Virus record (IMG/VR): IMGVR_UViG_3300037840_000216
Coordinates: 20,468 to 84,467 of that record
Length of the DNA stretch: 64,000 nucleotides
Reading direction: 5' to 3' (one strand)
Source of the DNA: a virus
Below, one piece after another: positions 41,770 through 50,427 of the stretch. The position numbers and the translations under genes are program-made. Under the pieces are notes generated by a model. It did not search any database. It was not told where the DNA came from and saw nothing but the letters and a program-made list of their open reading frames with translations. The first letter of the stretch is position 1. The number at the start of each line of letters is the position of its first letter.

Positions 41770-42441
41770 TTACAGCGGGTTGTCGCGGATCTTGAACCCG
41801 AGGCTAGGGTTACCGTTACGGGTCATGTAGCGGTAGTTGATCGTGATCTGCTTCAGGACTTCCATGGTGCCGATGGCGATCTGCTCGCCGTCCTGTACGT
41901 TCGTGATAACGCAGCCATGGTACTCCTCCGTGTACGGCGTGACCGGGGAGCCCGCAGGACCCGACGCGCCGAGGGGACGGATGATCTTGACGACTTCGGT
42001 CTGGGATGGGCTGGCCTGCGCCTGGCGGATGAAGATGTCCACAATGTCCACCGCGCCCATGAAGAGTCCGCCGTTGTTCGGGCCGGTGAGTTTGAAGTTG
42101 GTGCTCTGGTTTTCAGGCGTTTCAGATCCGAACGGGCCGTTCTTCGCGCCGAGGCTGAGCCCCAGTCGGTCCCAGACCTTGGAGGCGACTCCGCCTGAGC
42201 CGAACAACTCGAACATGTTCAGGACGATCTGTCCCGGTCCTGCTGCGGCTGGCGTGATGATCTCGATGGGGTACGGCTCATCCAACGGCTGGATGGCTGA
42301 CATGCCTCCGCCGACCGGCTGCGGTGACGTGTGACTTGCCTGCTGGCAGAAGGTAATCGGCTGACCTCCGAACGTGAAGATCGTGAAGCCGGAACCGCCT
42401 ACGCGGACTCTTGAAGTAAATGTGGGATCTGTACCTGCCAT
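41770..42441 (-). CDS. Tail tube protein
   Basis: 223 residues starting MAGTDPTFTSRV. Beta-rich, small, and placed directly after the tail sheath gene, as tail tube genes are in contractile-tailed phages. Contains VGGSGFTIFTFGGQPITFCQ and a C-terminal ITINYRYMTRNGNPSLG. No strong ribosome-binding site: its ATG overlaps the stop of a 28-codon ORF (TAATG), which suggests translational coupling. It assembles the inner tube that penetrates the envelope. Confidence 0.7.
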   Translation of the reverse strand: MAGTDPTFTSRVRVGGSGFTIFTFGGQPITFCQQASHTSPQPVGGGMSAIQPLDEPYPIEIITPAAAGPGQIVLNMFELFGSGGVASKVWDRLGLSLGAKNGPFGSETPENQSTNFKLTGPNNGGLFMGAVDIVDIFIRQAQASPSQTEVVKIIRPLGASGPAGSPVTPYTEEYHGCVITNVQDGEQIAIGTMEVLKQITINYRYMTRNGNPSLGFKIRDNPL

Positions 42442-42527
42442 TAGATTGTATTCCACCCATAGGTTTCATTGCGCTCTTCGTTATGACACTTCCAGCGTTG
42501 CTGTGCTTTTGTAGTTGAGAGTGCCAT
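42441..42527 (-). CDS. 28-residue ORF coupled to the tail tube gene
   Basis: Between sheath and tube. Encodes a basic hydrophilic peptide (starts MALSTTKAQQRWKCHNEERN) and ends at TAATG shared with the tube start. The tube gene has only a weak ribosome-binding site, so termination-reinitiation from this ORF is plausible. May have no function beyond coupling. Confidence 0.4.
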   Translation of the reverse strand: MALSTTKAQQRWKCHNEERNETYGWNTI

Positions 42528-42533
42528 CGACTA

Positions 42534-44321
42534 TTACCCAAGCGTTTCGCTCTGTGAGTTTTCTGCAATCGAGACGGTCTGTGACGAGAGGTCCAGGCTG
42601 AACGCGATGTCGATGTTGTTAAGGGTGAAGGCCGGGCGGTAACTGAAGCTTGCCGTGATCGTGGTCGGTTCGGTAGTGGCCAGAGCAACGACCGGGGTCG
42701 CAAAGTCCACGATGTTGCCCGCTGACTGGAGGGCGCTGAGCACTCCGACGATGGCAGAGCGCACGATGATCGGTGAGTTGCCATCTGCGATGATCTGACC
42801 GATGATCTGGTTTTCGAGAGTTTCCTTGACCGATTCGATCATCAGGAACTTCGCACGAATCACAGATACCTCGGAGCGCGAGGCACCGTGATTCGTGTCT
42901 AGCGTGATCGCGTGATTGCAGCGAATCTGGCCATTCTGGATCTGTTCGATGACCATGAGTCCTTCTTCAGCATCTTCGTTCTTCTGCGTGGTGGTCTTGA
43001 GCGTTTTGACCTTGGTGAATCCAGTGATACCCTTGCGTGTAAGTGACGAAGCGACCGGGCGAGAGGCCATAGCCCCGGCAACGGCAGCTGCGAGGTACTG
43101 AGCCCCGACCGATGATTCGCTACCTTCGATGAGCGAGATGCCGACGTTGTTGATGTTGAGCAGGACGTTGTGAGATGCCAATGCACCACCCGCGTATGAG
43201 CGGATTTCCTGAGCGTGTTTGTAGATTTTCGCTGTGAGCGCTTCGCCGGTTGTGCCGTCCTCACCAAAGACACCGAAAATGAACTTCTCTTCGACTTCTC
43301 GTTTCTGCTCGTAGCCAAGGAATTCTTTGAAGATCGCGGTGATGATGCCGTCGTTGACTTTACCTTCGGCGTTACCCTGGCCAATGATAGGCACGATCAG
43401 ATCGATGGCCTGCACGATGTCGAGGCCTTTGAGGGTCTTGCCCCAGGTGGTCGGTTCTGCGACCGCGAGAGGCATTGGCTGTTCCGCGTTGATGATGAAA
43501 CCGTTTTCGTCATATTCCGGTTCTGTGCCGCTGCTCAGCTTGAAGAGAGGCTGAAGGATAACATTGCTCGCGCCAGCTTCGAATGCCTTCTGTGCGGCGA
43601 GGCTTAGCGGTGACGTGAGTTCGCCCAATTCGTTCCTGCCTTCGGGGCTACCGAAGCGGTTGACGACTTCGCTGACACCGAAGAGACGAATCGGATTGTA
43701 GTAGCCAGCCGGGACGTATTCATAGGTAACGTTGACAAGCTGGTTGGCACCAATCAGACCGCCGTTGATACGCACAACAGCGTTCGCTGATTTGTCTTCT
43801 TTCCAAGCGCCCGTGCCGCTTTCATACTTTTTGAAGCCCTTGCCTTCGTTTTCGCCTTCGGCCGGATCAGTCGCACTGTAAACAGAGATGACTTTCTCAA
43901 GCGTCGATCCCGGTAGCGCGGCGAGAAACGGTAGTGCAGTCGGTTCGAATTCGAACGTCAGTACTGCTTCTTCGAAGGTCGCTTCTGCGTTAGCGCTAAG
44001 TTCGACTTCGGTTTCCGAAAGGACCGCGACAACGGTCGTGGCCGCAGGAATGTGGAGGCCCGTGACTGAAGAGCCCACCTGGATTAGGTTTTTGGCTTCT
44101 TTCAGTTTTTTGACAACCTTGTTGTTTTCGGTGATCTTGACTTTTTCAGCTGCACCCGTAACAAATGCACCACCGCCCAGGCGTACCTGGTCTGTGCGCG
44201 TCTGGTGGCCGAGAGTCAGGCCGACGAGCACGACTTCAGAAGCAGAGGCGATAAGCGGCACGACCTGCGGAGCAACGACCTCCGTAATGGTGACGCCAGG
44301 TGAGACGTAGGAATGGGCCAT
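42534..44321 (-). CDS. Contractile tail sheath protein
   Basis: 595 residues. The N-terminal SYVSPGVTITEVVAPQVVPL is the classic start of phage sheath (FI-type) proteins. The large middle domains and the conserved C-terminal core (LAAAVAGAMASRPVASSLTRKGITG, then VIRAKFLMIESVKETLENQIIG) match sheath subunits. It polymerises around the tube and contracts to drive it through the cell wall, which defines this as a myovirus. AAGAGG lies 5 nt before the ATG. Ends with tandem TAA TAG. Confidence 0.9.
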   Translation of the reverse strand: MAHSYVSPGVTITEVVAPQVVPLIASASEVVLVGLTLGHQTRTDQVRLGGGAFVTGAAEKVKITENNKVVKKLKEAKNLIQVGSSVTGLHIPAATTVVAVLSETEVELSANAEATFEEAVLTFEFEPTALPFLAALPGSTLEKVISVYSATDPAEGENEGKGFKKYESGTGAWKEDKSANAVVRINGGLIGANQLVNVTYEYVPAGYYNPIRLFGVSEVVNRFGSPEGRNELGELTSPLSLAAQKAFEAGASNVILQPLFKLSSGTEPEYDENGFIINAEQPMPLAVAEPTTWGKTLKGLDIVQAIDLIVPIIGQGNAEGKVNDGIITAIFKEFLGYEQKREVEEKFIFGVFGEDGTTGEALTAKIYKHAQEIRSYAGGALASHNVLLNINNVGISLIEGSESSVGAQYLAAAVAGAMASRPVASSLTRKGITGFTKVKTLKTTTQKNEDAEEGLMVIEQIQNGQIRCNHAITLDTNHGASRSEVSVIRAKFLMIESVKETLENQIIGQIIADGNSPIIVRSAIVGVLSALQSAGNIVDFATPVVALATTEPTTITASFSYRPAFTLNNIDIAFSLDLSSQTVSIAENSQSETLG

Positions 44322-44329
44322 TCTACCTC

Positions 44330-44473
44330 TTACCTTCGCGGATCAGGGCCTTTGTAAGTCCGTGCTGTCTTGAGCTTTAGAGCAAGCTTATCGATCCGCG
44401 CAAAGTCCTTGAGCGATTTTGCATGTACGGCTTCCTTCCAGATGCCATAATCGTTAGCCCTACGGGCACGCAT
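44330..44473 (-). CDS. Small basic protein, 47 aa
   Basis: Fills the gap between the 366-aa neck protein and the sheath. Encodes a Lys/Arg/Ala-rich helical peptide (MRARRANDYGIWKEAVHAKS, ending GPDPRR). Its stop overlaps the sheath ribosome-binding site. No family recognised. Confidence 0.5.
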   Translation of the reverse strand: MRARRANDYGIWKEAVHAKSLKDFARIDKLALKLKTARTYKGPDPRR

Positions 44474-44480
44474 CGGAAAT

Positions 44481-45581
44481 CTACAACAGCTTGCGGGGAA
44501 CGAGGGAGGCGCTGAGCCCCATCTGTCCATCGAAGGCGCGCTCGCGGTTGCCGAGGATCGGCGGGATGTTGTAGTAGTCTTCCTCCGGTACTTTGCCTTC
44601 GGGGAATTCGTCGGGTTCCACTTCGCCAAAGTGGCCGCTTGGATCGTCCGAAATCCCGGCATCGGCTTCGAGCCACGGGTACAGCTTGACGCGCTTGACC
44701 AGATTGAGAGTGCCCTCGCCGCCTTTCGGTGTAATGCTGTAGAACTCGCCGATGATCGGGACGCGGTACTCGCATCGGTAGACCCAAGTATCCTCGGCCA
44801 TCCATGGTGCCATTTCCTCACGATCCCCATAGCCGGAGAGCAGGTCTGTGTTGACGGCGATGAAGTGCCAGTCCGAGTAGGGGCTAAGGCCGATCGTGTC
44901 GTAGATGCGTTCCTGGAAGGTCTTACCCTCTTCTCCGACAACACCCATCTGCACGACTTCGACCAGGGCGTCGGCAATCTTGTCACGGTCGGGTGAGCTA
45001 AGTCCGTAGACCTCTAGAGCTATGTCACCGTGGTAAATGCTGTGGTGGTACTCAATGAACTTTTCGTTAATGTCTAGTTCGCCCCTGATCGAGAGTGTGG
45101 TTTCACGAGTTTCGAACGCCTCCTTGTTGACCAGCACGCTCGACTCACCAGTGACCCTGATGACGATGGCGTTTTTCGGGATGCCGTCGGCTTTGATTTC
45201 AGTAATGCCAGGGAACAGGTCTTGAGTCGTGGCGAGGCCAGTGATTTCCCCAGAGCCTTCCGTGATGTGCCCGACACCCGTGAGAATGATCACATCGGCT
45301 TCTGGACCCCACTCTATGTGGCCTACGCCCGCGTTCTTTAGCTGCTGCTCGTAGAACTTGACAACAACCGATGGGAAGTTGGCGCGCGTGGTCTGGTAGT
45401 CAGGGCCGATTTTCGTTTTCTGCAAAGTCTTATCTTCGTAGAGGCCAAAGGCGTTCTGGAGCGCCTCCGTCATCGTGCGCTTCAAGAACGTGCGATATTG
45501 AAGAGTTTGTTGTGCGAGATATTTTGGAGCAATTGGTCTAGGATTGGGTACGACTGACTGTTGGTCTTTCTGGGCAGCCAT
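44481..45581 (-). CDS. Neck/tail-completion structural protein
   Basis: 366 residues from the ATG in a TAATG overlap with the preceding gene. Helical N-terminus with KYLAQQTLQYRTFLKRTMTEAL, then beta-rich sections. Placed just upstream of the sheath gene, where tail terminator or head-tail joining proteins are encoded. No specific motif. Structural role inferred from order. Confidence 0.6.
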   Translation of the reverse strand: MAAQKDQQSVVPNPRPIAPKYLAQQTLQYRTFLKRTMTEALQNAFGLYEDKTLQKTKIGPDYQTTRANFPSVVVKFYEQQLKNAGVGHIEWGPEADVIILTGVGHITEGSGEITGLATTQDLFPGITEIKADGIPKNAIVIRVTGESSVLVNKEAFETRETTLSIRGELDINEKFIEYHHSIYHGDIALEVYGLSSPDRDKIADALVEVVQMGVVGEEGKTFQERIYDTIGLSPYSDWHFIAVNTDLLSGYGDREEMAPWMAEDTWVYRCEYRVPIIGEFYSITPKGGEGTLNLVKRVKLYPWLEADAGISDDPSGHFGEVEPDEFPEGKVPEEDYYNIPPILGNRERAFDGQMGLSASLVPRKLL

Positions 45582-45865
45582 TAGACTTTTCTCCAATCTC
45601 CGTGCTCCAGATATCCGTGCCACAACTCGTGCTCACCGTCGTCGCGGCGTTCGGTGATCAGGATGGAAGGAGCAACTGTGATCGCGCCATCCTCATGCTC
45701 GGTAACATCGTGGGCGTCTAGGTTGCCGACATGACCGTTGGGTGTGACGCACCACCACTGCCAGCGGTGTTGCTCGCCGCCCACATCGACACGTCCGTAA
45801 GCTCCCGGTCGAAACGGGTTATCTCTCAATTCGTTATCCGCTACCCGGGTTCCGCGAATGATCAT
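45581..45865 (-). CDS. Small protein resembling DUF6527-type phage proteins
   Basis: 94 residues from the ATG with GGAG 8 nt upstream. Contains RWQWWCVTPNGHVGNLDAHD and VTEHEDGAITVAPSI, then GYLEHGDW, a layout I associate with a small family of phage/plasmid proteins having a C-x-G-H core and possible metal binding; the family name is a tentative match from memory. It overlaps the previous gene as ATGA and the next as TAATG. Confidence 0.5.
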   Translation of the reverse strand: MIIRGTRVADNELRDNPFRPGAYGRVDVGGEQHRWQWWCVTPNGHVGNLDAHDVTEHEDGAITVAPSILITERRDDGEHELWHGYLEHGDWRKV

Positions 45866-46665
45866 CTGTCCCACTCCACACCAGTTTGTGCAGCGCCGGT
45901 TCCATTTGGGTTTCCGCCATAAATCGGATCAGTTTCCGGTACCTTGGAAGCTTCCGATTGCTGACCCACTAGGTGACGGTTACCGCCCGCCGTCAAGTTG
46001 ACGGTGTCCTTCTCGCGGCGTCCTAGTCCATCTCGCTGGAGCGCTGCTGCACCGCGCATTGTGATTGGAGCTACCTGCTTGAGTTGGTAGCGCTCGAAGG
46101 TCTGGACGATTCTCTCTGCGGAGTCGATTTCACAAGGGATCAGGAGATCGTTGTCGCTCACCTGTGGGAACCACGGCAACTGGAGACGTGCCTGCTGGGT
46201 GCGGATCAGCGCACCCTCTTCTGTGAGCTTGTATCGATCTTCTGGTGCATCGGGCAGGATCGCGTAGGTGAGATAGCCCGCACCAAACCCACGGTAGAGC
46301 GGAGCAGCTTCCCATTCTGGTTCTGGTTCTTCCTGGACGATCAGTTCTGCCACTTCCGTTTCGGTAGCTGGCTTGATCCACTCACCACGCGGGGCACGCT
46401 CGACTGACACATACCCAATGCCATAGGACAACTGATCGTCGTGGATCGGTTGCTGGTAGACAGTATCTAGTCCTACGCTTGCTTCTGCGATGCCCTGTTC
46501 CACGTCCTGGATCGTGTACATGGGCTTGATCAACACGGGTGTACCCATTCGGCGCATCGTTTCCAGTGAAAGGCGTCGGCGGCGCAAGATGTCTTGGCTT
46601 ATTCCTGCATCGCCTGTATAGCGAATTACATTTTTGTAAATAGGTTTGAGGAGGGCCGTTGGCAT
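45862..46665 (-). CDS. Head-tail connector-region structural protein
   Basis: 267 residues starting MPTALLKPIYKNV. Contains RRRRLSLETMRRMGTPVLIKP and YGIGYVSVERAPRGEW; the C-terminal 60 residues are low complexity. By gene order (between capsid-side genes and sheath) it is likely a head completion or neck protein. Some neck proteins of Bxz1-like phages have similar size. No motif proves it. Confidence 0.55.
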   Translation of the reverse strand: MPTALLKPIYKNVIRYTGDAGISQDILRRRRLSLETMRRMGTPVLIKPMYTIQDVEQGIAEASVGLDTVYQQPIHDDQLSYGIGYVSVERAPRGEWIKPATETEVAELIVQEEPEPEWEAAPLYRGFGAGYLTYAILPDAPEDRYKLTEEGALIRTQQARLQLPWFPQVSDNDLLIPCEIDSAERIVQTFERYQLKQVAPITMRGAAALQRDGLGRREKDTVNLTAGGNRHLVGQQSEASKVPETDPIYGGNPNGTGAAQTGVEWDR

Positions 46666-46685
46666 AGTTAGAACAATTCTAATTA

Positions 46686-47801
46686 TCAAAAGAAGCCGCG
46701 ACCTACATTTTGCGTCCTCCATGTTCCGTTGAAGAAAAGGCGTCCAGCCTTACTTCCCACGAGCAACGCCGAGTGGCCAAGGTTGAGTTCCTGACGCTTG
46801 TAAAGGCGCACCATTGAGATCCAGTCTTCGCGCTCGACCGTGTACGAAGACTGCCATGCCTGCGCGTAGCGCGTACGATCCTCGTAGGCGATCTGTGCGC
46901 CCTGTGGGACCGGCTGCTCAATGTAAGAACGGACCATGTGCAAGAGCACCTTGCACATAACGCCCTTGGAGAGCAGAGGCATGAGCGGGTTGATTTCACC
47001 ATTACCAAGTGGGCGAGCGAAGTATGAGATCGAGTACTGCGTAGGCGGCATCTGAACGTTGATATCAAGTAGGGCTTCAGGGATGAAGTGTTCGATTTTC
47101 CTTACGTCGAAGTGAGCTAGCGTGTAGTCGCGGAGGATTGGTCCACCCTCTACGGAGTCGAACATATCCTCGAAGCGCAGCCACACTTCTTCGGCGACAA
47201 GCTGTGATTCGGTCGGAGGCGGAATGTTGAAGGGATCTACTACGGCGAAGTTCACCATGACTGATTTTATCTCTTGTGTCGTTAGGGTGAATTGAGCTTG
47301 TACTAGATATTGCCCTGATTCTTCTGTGTTCGTCCACTGTAGGTAACCTTCGCCATTTTCTTCAATTTCACCTGGCCATTGGGCACTTTCATATTCAATT
47401 TCTATTTCTTCTGAAGTTGCATTAGGTTCAGCGATCAGCGATTCATAATCCATCAGGATGGCCGAACTACTTAGGATCTTGGCTACCGTCGCTCCCGGCT
47501 TGATGTTATGACCTCGAAGCAGCGTCTTGCCAGGCGCGAGCCCAGTGGTAGACGACAATCCACTGATTTCAAATCCTTTGTTTTCTGATGAACCGGGTTC
47601 GCCTCGATGGATCGTGCCTTTGTTACCCGTTTTGGTGGTAGCCGGATTACCGATCAAAATTCCATTAGGTCCTTGAACTGTGAATTCGACGCCTGCGATG
47701 TCTTCCTGGGGTACGATACCTTCACGTTCTCGAAGGGCAGCGCGAAGCTCAGCCGTATCGCTTCGATTGATTGGGTTCAGCTGGTATCTGACGCCTAGCA
47801 T
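46686..47801 (-). CDS. Structural protein, 371 aa
   Basis: Unrecognised. The first 200 residues are beta-rich with Gly/Thr (an Ig-like or adhesin-like domain: FEISGLSSTTGLAPGKTLL, GATVAKILSSSAILMDYES); the second half is helical with YFARPLGNGEINPLMPLLSKG. It is the first gene of the tail-side segment of the late operon, divergent from the leaderless gene at 47876. GAGTAGG precedes the ATG. Confidence 0.6.
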   Translation of the reverse strand: MLGVRYQLNPINRSDTAELRAALREREGIVPQEDIAGVEFTVQGPNGILIGNPATTKTGNKGTIHRGEPGSSENKGFEISGLSSTTGLAPGKTLLRGHNIKPGATVAKILSSSAILMDYESLIAEPNATSEEIEIEYESAQWPGEIEENGEGYLQWTNTEESGQYLVQAQFTLTTQEIKSVMVNFAVVDPFNIPPPTESQLVAEEVWLRFEDMFDSVEGGPILRDYTLAHFDVRKIEHFIPEALLDINVQMPPTQYSISYFARPLGNGEINPLMPLLSKGVMCKVLLHMVRSYIEQPVPQGAQIAYEDRTRYAQAWQSSYTVEREDWISMVRLYKRQELNLGHSALLVGSKAGRLFFNGTWRTQNVGRGFF

Positions 47802-47836
47802 GCCTACTCTTTATGGCGCGGATCGGACTCTTTCTG

Positions 47837-47868
47837 GAGCCGCCATTGGCGGCTCTTTGTGTTATACT
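47837..47868 (+). promoter_or_regulatory. Hairpin-overlapped extended -10 promoter, leaderless type
   Basis: A perfect inverted repeat GAGCCGCC-ATT-GGCGGCTC (47837-47855) followed by TTTG lies just upstream of TGT-TATACT (47860-47868), which ends 7 nt before the ATG at 47876. No -35 is present at the right distance; the repeat occupies that place and may be an operator, or a terminator for stray rightward transcription. Confidence 0.55.
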
Positions 47869-47875
47869 GGTCCGC

Positions 47876-48313
47876 ATGTATAGGCATCTGGCCGTTTTTG
47901 AGATGGACGGGACCTTTGTTGGCTACGTTGTCAAGGAGGCCAATAACCGCACCCTCCAATCCACCCATCTATATAGCGAGGAGGAGGGCGAGGATCTTGC
48001 CAAGCGCATCGCCGAGTTGAACGAGTCGCAGAACGTGCTCGCAGCTTGGCCAGATGCTCGGGACCCGGACGTACAGTGTCTTGTCGATGACCCGGCCTTC
48101 GAGCCGATCGAGATGGCCAACGAGGAGGTCGTTGACGAGGAGAACAGCTACATCGTCTACCTCAAAGACGCCGACGGCGAGGACACCTTCGAGATCGACC
48201 GGGATGCGTCGGTGCTCAAGTACAAGGTCATCGCAGTCCCCGTCCGCTCATCCGACGTGATGAAGCGCACGAAGACCGCTTGCGAAGTAGTTGCGCGCAG
48301 GCGTGCGGCCTGA
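47876..48313 (+). CDS. Acidic hypothetical protein, 145 aa
   Basis: Not recognised. A short beta-rich start (HLAVFEMDGTFVGYVVKEAN) is followed by helical acidic sequence (EEEGEDLAKRIAELNES) and a basic C-terminus. It is the first gene of the rightward 47.9-50.6 kb island, transcribed from a leaderless-type promoter, and its stop codon is part of the next promoter. Confidence 0.65.
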   Translation: MYRHLAVFEMDGTFVGYVVKEANNRTLQSTHLYSEEEGEDLAKRIAELNESQNVLAAWPDARDPDVQCLVDDPAFEPIEMANEEVVDEENSYIVYLKDADGEDTFEIDRDASVLKYKVIAVPVRSSDVMKRTKTACEVVARRRAA

Positions 48314-48319
48314 TACACT
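48291..48319 (+). promoter_or_regulatory. Promoter whose extended -10 contains the upstream stop codon
   Basis: TTGCGC, 17-nt spacer, TACACT (48314-48319), 8 nt before the ATG at 48328. The TGA stop of the upstream gene (48311-48313) immediately precedes the hexamer and forms the TGN extension. Confidence 0.6.
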
Positions 48320-48327
48320 ATCTACTG

Positions 48328-48576
48328 ATGCCCGAGACAGATCCAGCTATTATCGGTATAGAGCCATGCGGTTGCATAACGTATGCAGATGCACGCCCAG
48401 ATGCACCTCAACCAAAGTATATGCAACGCGAACAAGACGAAGCATTGATAGCCATTGTGCGCAGAGGGGGCAGCGTAGAGCGCACCACGGTAGGTGAGGC
48501 TAGATCAATGCCGAATTTTCTTGTTGCCAGATGTCCGCATCAAGTGAGCGCAGAAATAAACGACGAACTAACATGA
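48328..48576 (+). CDS. Hypothetical protein, 82 aa
   Basis: Leaderless start 8 nt after a TACACT box. Contains CGCITYADARPD and a later RCPHQ; the cysteines (two near residue 14, one near 70) and His might bind metal. No family recognised. Heads the phosphatase/zinc-ribbon/membrane operon. Confidence 0.6.
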   Translation: MPETDPAIIGIEPCGCITYADARPDAPQPKYMQREQDEALIAIVRRGGSVERTTVGEARSMPNFLVARCPHQVSAEINDELT

Positions 48577-48583
48577 GAGGCGG

Positions 48584-49471
48584 GTGGTATCGATATCTAA
48601 ATCAGACCGCAGATGTCTAGTTGTGGGGGATTGCCATGGGCACCTAGATCGCTTGGAGGCTCTGCTGCGGCAAGAGGGCATTCTTGACGACTGCCCGGAC
48701 AGCGGCGTGGTGCGCCGCAACTACGACGTAGAGGTCGTGCAACTTGGAGATCTCGGTCACTTCGGCCAGGACACGCAGGCAAAGGACCGCTCCATGTGGA
48801 TGGCCGCGCCTTCCTGGCTCGACGTGATCCTTTGGGGCAACCACGACCGCGCCGTCTGGGATGGACGCCACCACTTCGGAGGCTACTCCAAGCCCTTCCC
48901 CGAGACGTACGACTTGATCAAGCAGTACCAGGGTGAGGGCAAGCTGCGTCTCGCCCACGAGGCCCACGGGTTCCTACTAACGCACGCAGGCCTGCACTCC
49001 GCCTACAAGCACAACAAGGCGCCGCAGACCGGCGCTGCTGACACAGTGAAGTGGCTGTTGGCCCACGAGGCGGAAGACAGTCAGGACCCTGAATTCTTGG
49101 CCATCAGGGACAACATCGGAGCGCGCAGGGGCGGTCGGGCGACGGCGGGGGGCATCCTGTGGCGCGACGCCTCGGAGAGCCTCTACCCGGCCTACAGGCA
49201 GGTCTTCGGTCACTCGGCCAAGGACGAGAGCGCTACCCGCGCCTATCAGTCCAAAGGGGTCGGCGACTCCTACTGCATCGACGTAGGCAACAAATACAAC
49301 GGCAGGCTCAAGGGCATCTGGCTCCCGGAGTGCCGCGTGGTCGAGATCAAACTGGAGCGGGATCAGGCCACGCAGGACTTCGAAGATGCAGTCCGCAAGC
49401 GACTCGCTGCACGGTGGGGCGAGGACGACTTCTGGAGCGAGGACGGTCCCTGGCGTCAACTCATTACCTAA
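48584..49471 (+). CDS. Calcineurin-like metallophosphoesterase
   Basis: 295 residues with all metal-site blocks of the PPP-type family: VVGDCHGH (about 14-21), LGDLGHFG (about 52-59), WGNHDRAV (about 83-90), LLTHAGLH (about 130-137) and VFGHSA (about 205-210). Lambda and other phages encode related protein phosphatases; it could dephosphorylate host proteins or nucleotides. GTG start with AGAGG upstream. TAATG overlap with the next gene. Confidence 0.85.
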   Translation: MVSISKSDRRCLVVGDCHGHLDRLEALLRQEGILDDCPDSGVVRRNYDVEVVQLGDLGHFGQDTQAKDRSMWMAAPSWLDVILWGNHDRAVWDGRHHFGGYSKPFPETYDLIKQYQGEGKLRLAHEAHGFLLTHAGLHSAYKHNKAPQTGAADTVKWLLAHEAEDSQDPEFLAIRDNIGARRGGRATAGGILWRDASESLYPAYRQVFGHSAKDESATRAYQSKGVGDSYCIDVGNKYNGRLKGIWLPECRVVEIKLERDQATQDFEDAVRKRLAARWGEDDFWSEDGPWRQLIT

Positions 49472-49734
49472 TGCCCCTCTACGAGTACCGCTGCAAGGAC
49501 GGCCACGAGACTCAGGTCTTCCGCCAGCGCAAATGGGTGCGCTGCCCGAGTTGCGGGAAACGCGCAAATCGGGTATACTCCGCACCAGCCATCAGCTTCA
49601 AGGGCACCGGATTTTACAATACCGACTATCGGCAGAAGAAGCATCACGGAGCCAAAGAGGACCATTCTACCCCGCAGGAAACTAAGGATAAAGCCGATGC
49701 AGGTCAAAGCAGTACTCTCAACAAATCTACTTGA
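49471..49734 (+). CDS. FmdB-type zinc-ribbon protein
   Basis: 87 residues beginning MPLYEYRCKDGHE and continuing with RCPSCGKRANRVYSAPAISF and FKGTGFYNTDYR, the signature of the FmdB (CxxC...CxxC, SSSS) regulatory family; here the first pair is C-x3-H-like (CKDGHE) and the second CPSC. Such proteins are common in bacteria, rarely noted in phages, and may be host-derived. The C-terminal 40 residues are Lys/Ser/Thr-rich. Start overlaps the upstream stop (TAATG). Confidence 0.8.
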   Translation: MPLYEYRCKDGHETQVFRQRKWVRCPSCGKRANRVYSAPAISFKGTGFYNTDYRQKKHHGAKEDHSTPQETKDKADAGQSSTLNKST

Positions 49735-50020
49735 CGGCGAGGTTCAGCTTGTACGCTGGAAGATTCCCAAGCGCGCCATGTTCCCTCTCGTCCTGCTGCT
49801 GGTCGCTTTGGGCGGGATCTTCTCCCCGCTGTTCAACTTCAACGACATCCACGGCATTCCGTCCGCTCGGCTCTACGCTCAGCACATCTACTTCGACGGC
49901 ATCGCCGACGCCGGAGGGTTCTACGCTGCGACCTTCTGCCGCCATTGGTATCATCGCATCCCGATCGCGATCGGGATCGCGCTCGTATCTACCTTGGCGC
50001 TCGTGACGCTGGTCGGATGA
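49697..50020 (+). CDS. Membrane protein with two transmembrane segments
   Basis: 107 residues. Hydrophobic segments at about 28-42 (MFPLVLLLVALGGIF) and 88-106 (PIAIGIALVSTLALVTLVG). AAGG lies about 10 nt upstream; the start overlaps the zinc-ribbon gene by 38 nt. Small two-helix proteins like this can be holins, but no lysin is adjacent, so exclusion or transport roles are possible. Confidence 0.65.
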   Translation: MQVKAVLSTNLLDGEVQLVRWKIPKRAMFPLVLLLVALGGIFSPLFNFNDIHGIPSARLYAQHIYFDGIADAGGFYAATFCRHWYHRIPIAIGIALVSTLALVTLVG

Positions 50021-50427
50021 ACCGCCTGGCGAACATCTTCATTGGCTTCGGCCTCTTCGTTGGTATGATCGCGATGTACACGCTGGGGATCATCCTGACG
50101 ATGGTGTTCGGGCTATCAGTCATACCCTTCTTCGTGATCGTCGTCCTGATCGAGATCGTCGGGGTAGTCTTTGCCGTCCTCTTCTGCTTGGCATGGCTAC
50201 TAGTGGGACTCGTGGGACTACTCACTACTGGCTCGACATCATGGCTCAAACATCTACGCATCAGCAACGTGGAAGACAAGGTTGATAAAGGCTTTAACGC
50301 TACCTTTGAGCCTATGTGCTGGTGGCTAGACCGCACGTTGGAGCCCATAGCTTTTGACGGTTGCATAGAGGCAGGCGAGTACTGCCGCAAGCGCCTCATC
50401 AGGAACGGCGATTTCACTAATGGGTGA
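50017..50427 (+). CDS. Multi-pass membrane protein
   Basis: 136 residues starting in an ATGA overlap. Three closely spaced hydrophobic helices between residues 5 and 70 (IFIGFGLFVGMIAMYTLGI, VIPFFVIVVLIEIVGVVFAV, AWLLVGLVGLL) and a soluble C-terminal part with conserved-looking Trp and Cys residues. Function unknown; forms a cassette with the flanking membrane proteins. Confidence 0.65.
   Translation: MNRLANIFIGFGLFVGMIAMYTLGIILTMVFGLSVIPFFVIVVLIEIVGVVFAVLFCLAWLLVGLVGLLTTGSTSWLKHLRISNVEDKVDKGFNATFEPMCWWLDRTLEPIAFDGCIEAGEYCRKRLIRNGDFTNG

Noticed and set aside
48573-48620. 15-codon ORF overlapping the start of the metallophosphatase
   Set aside because: No conservation clue or distinct signal; it runs through the phosphatase ribosome-binding site by chance.
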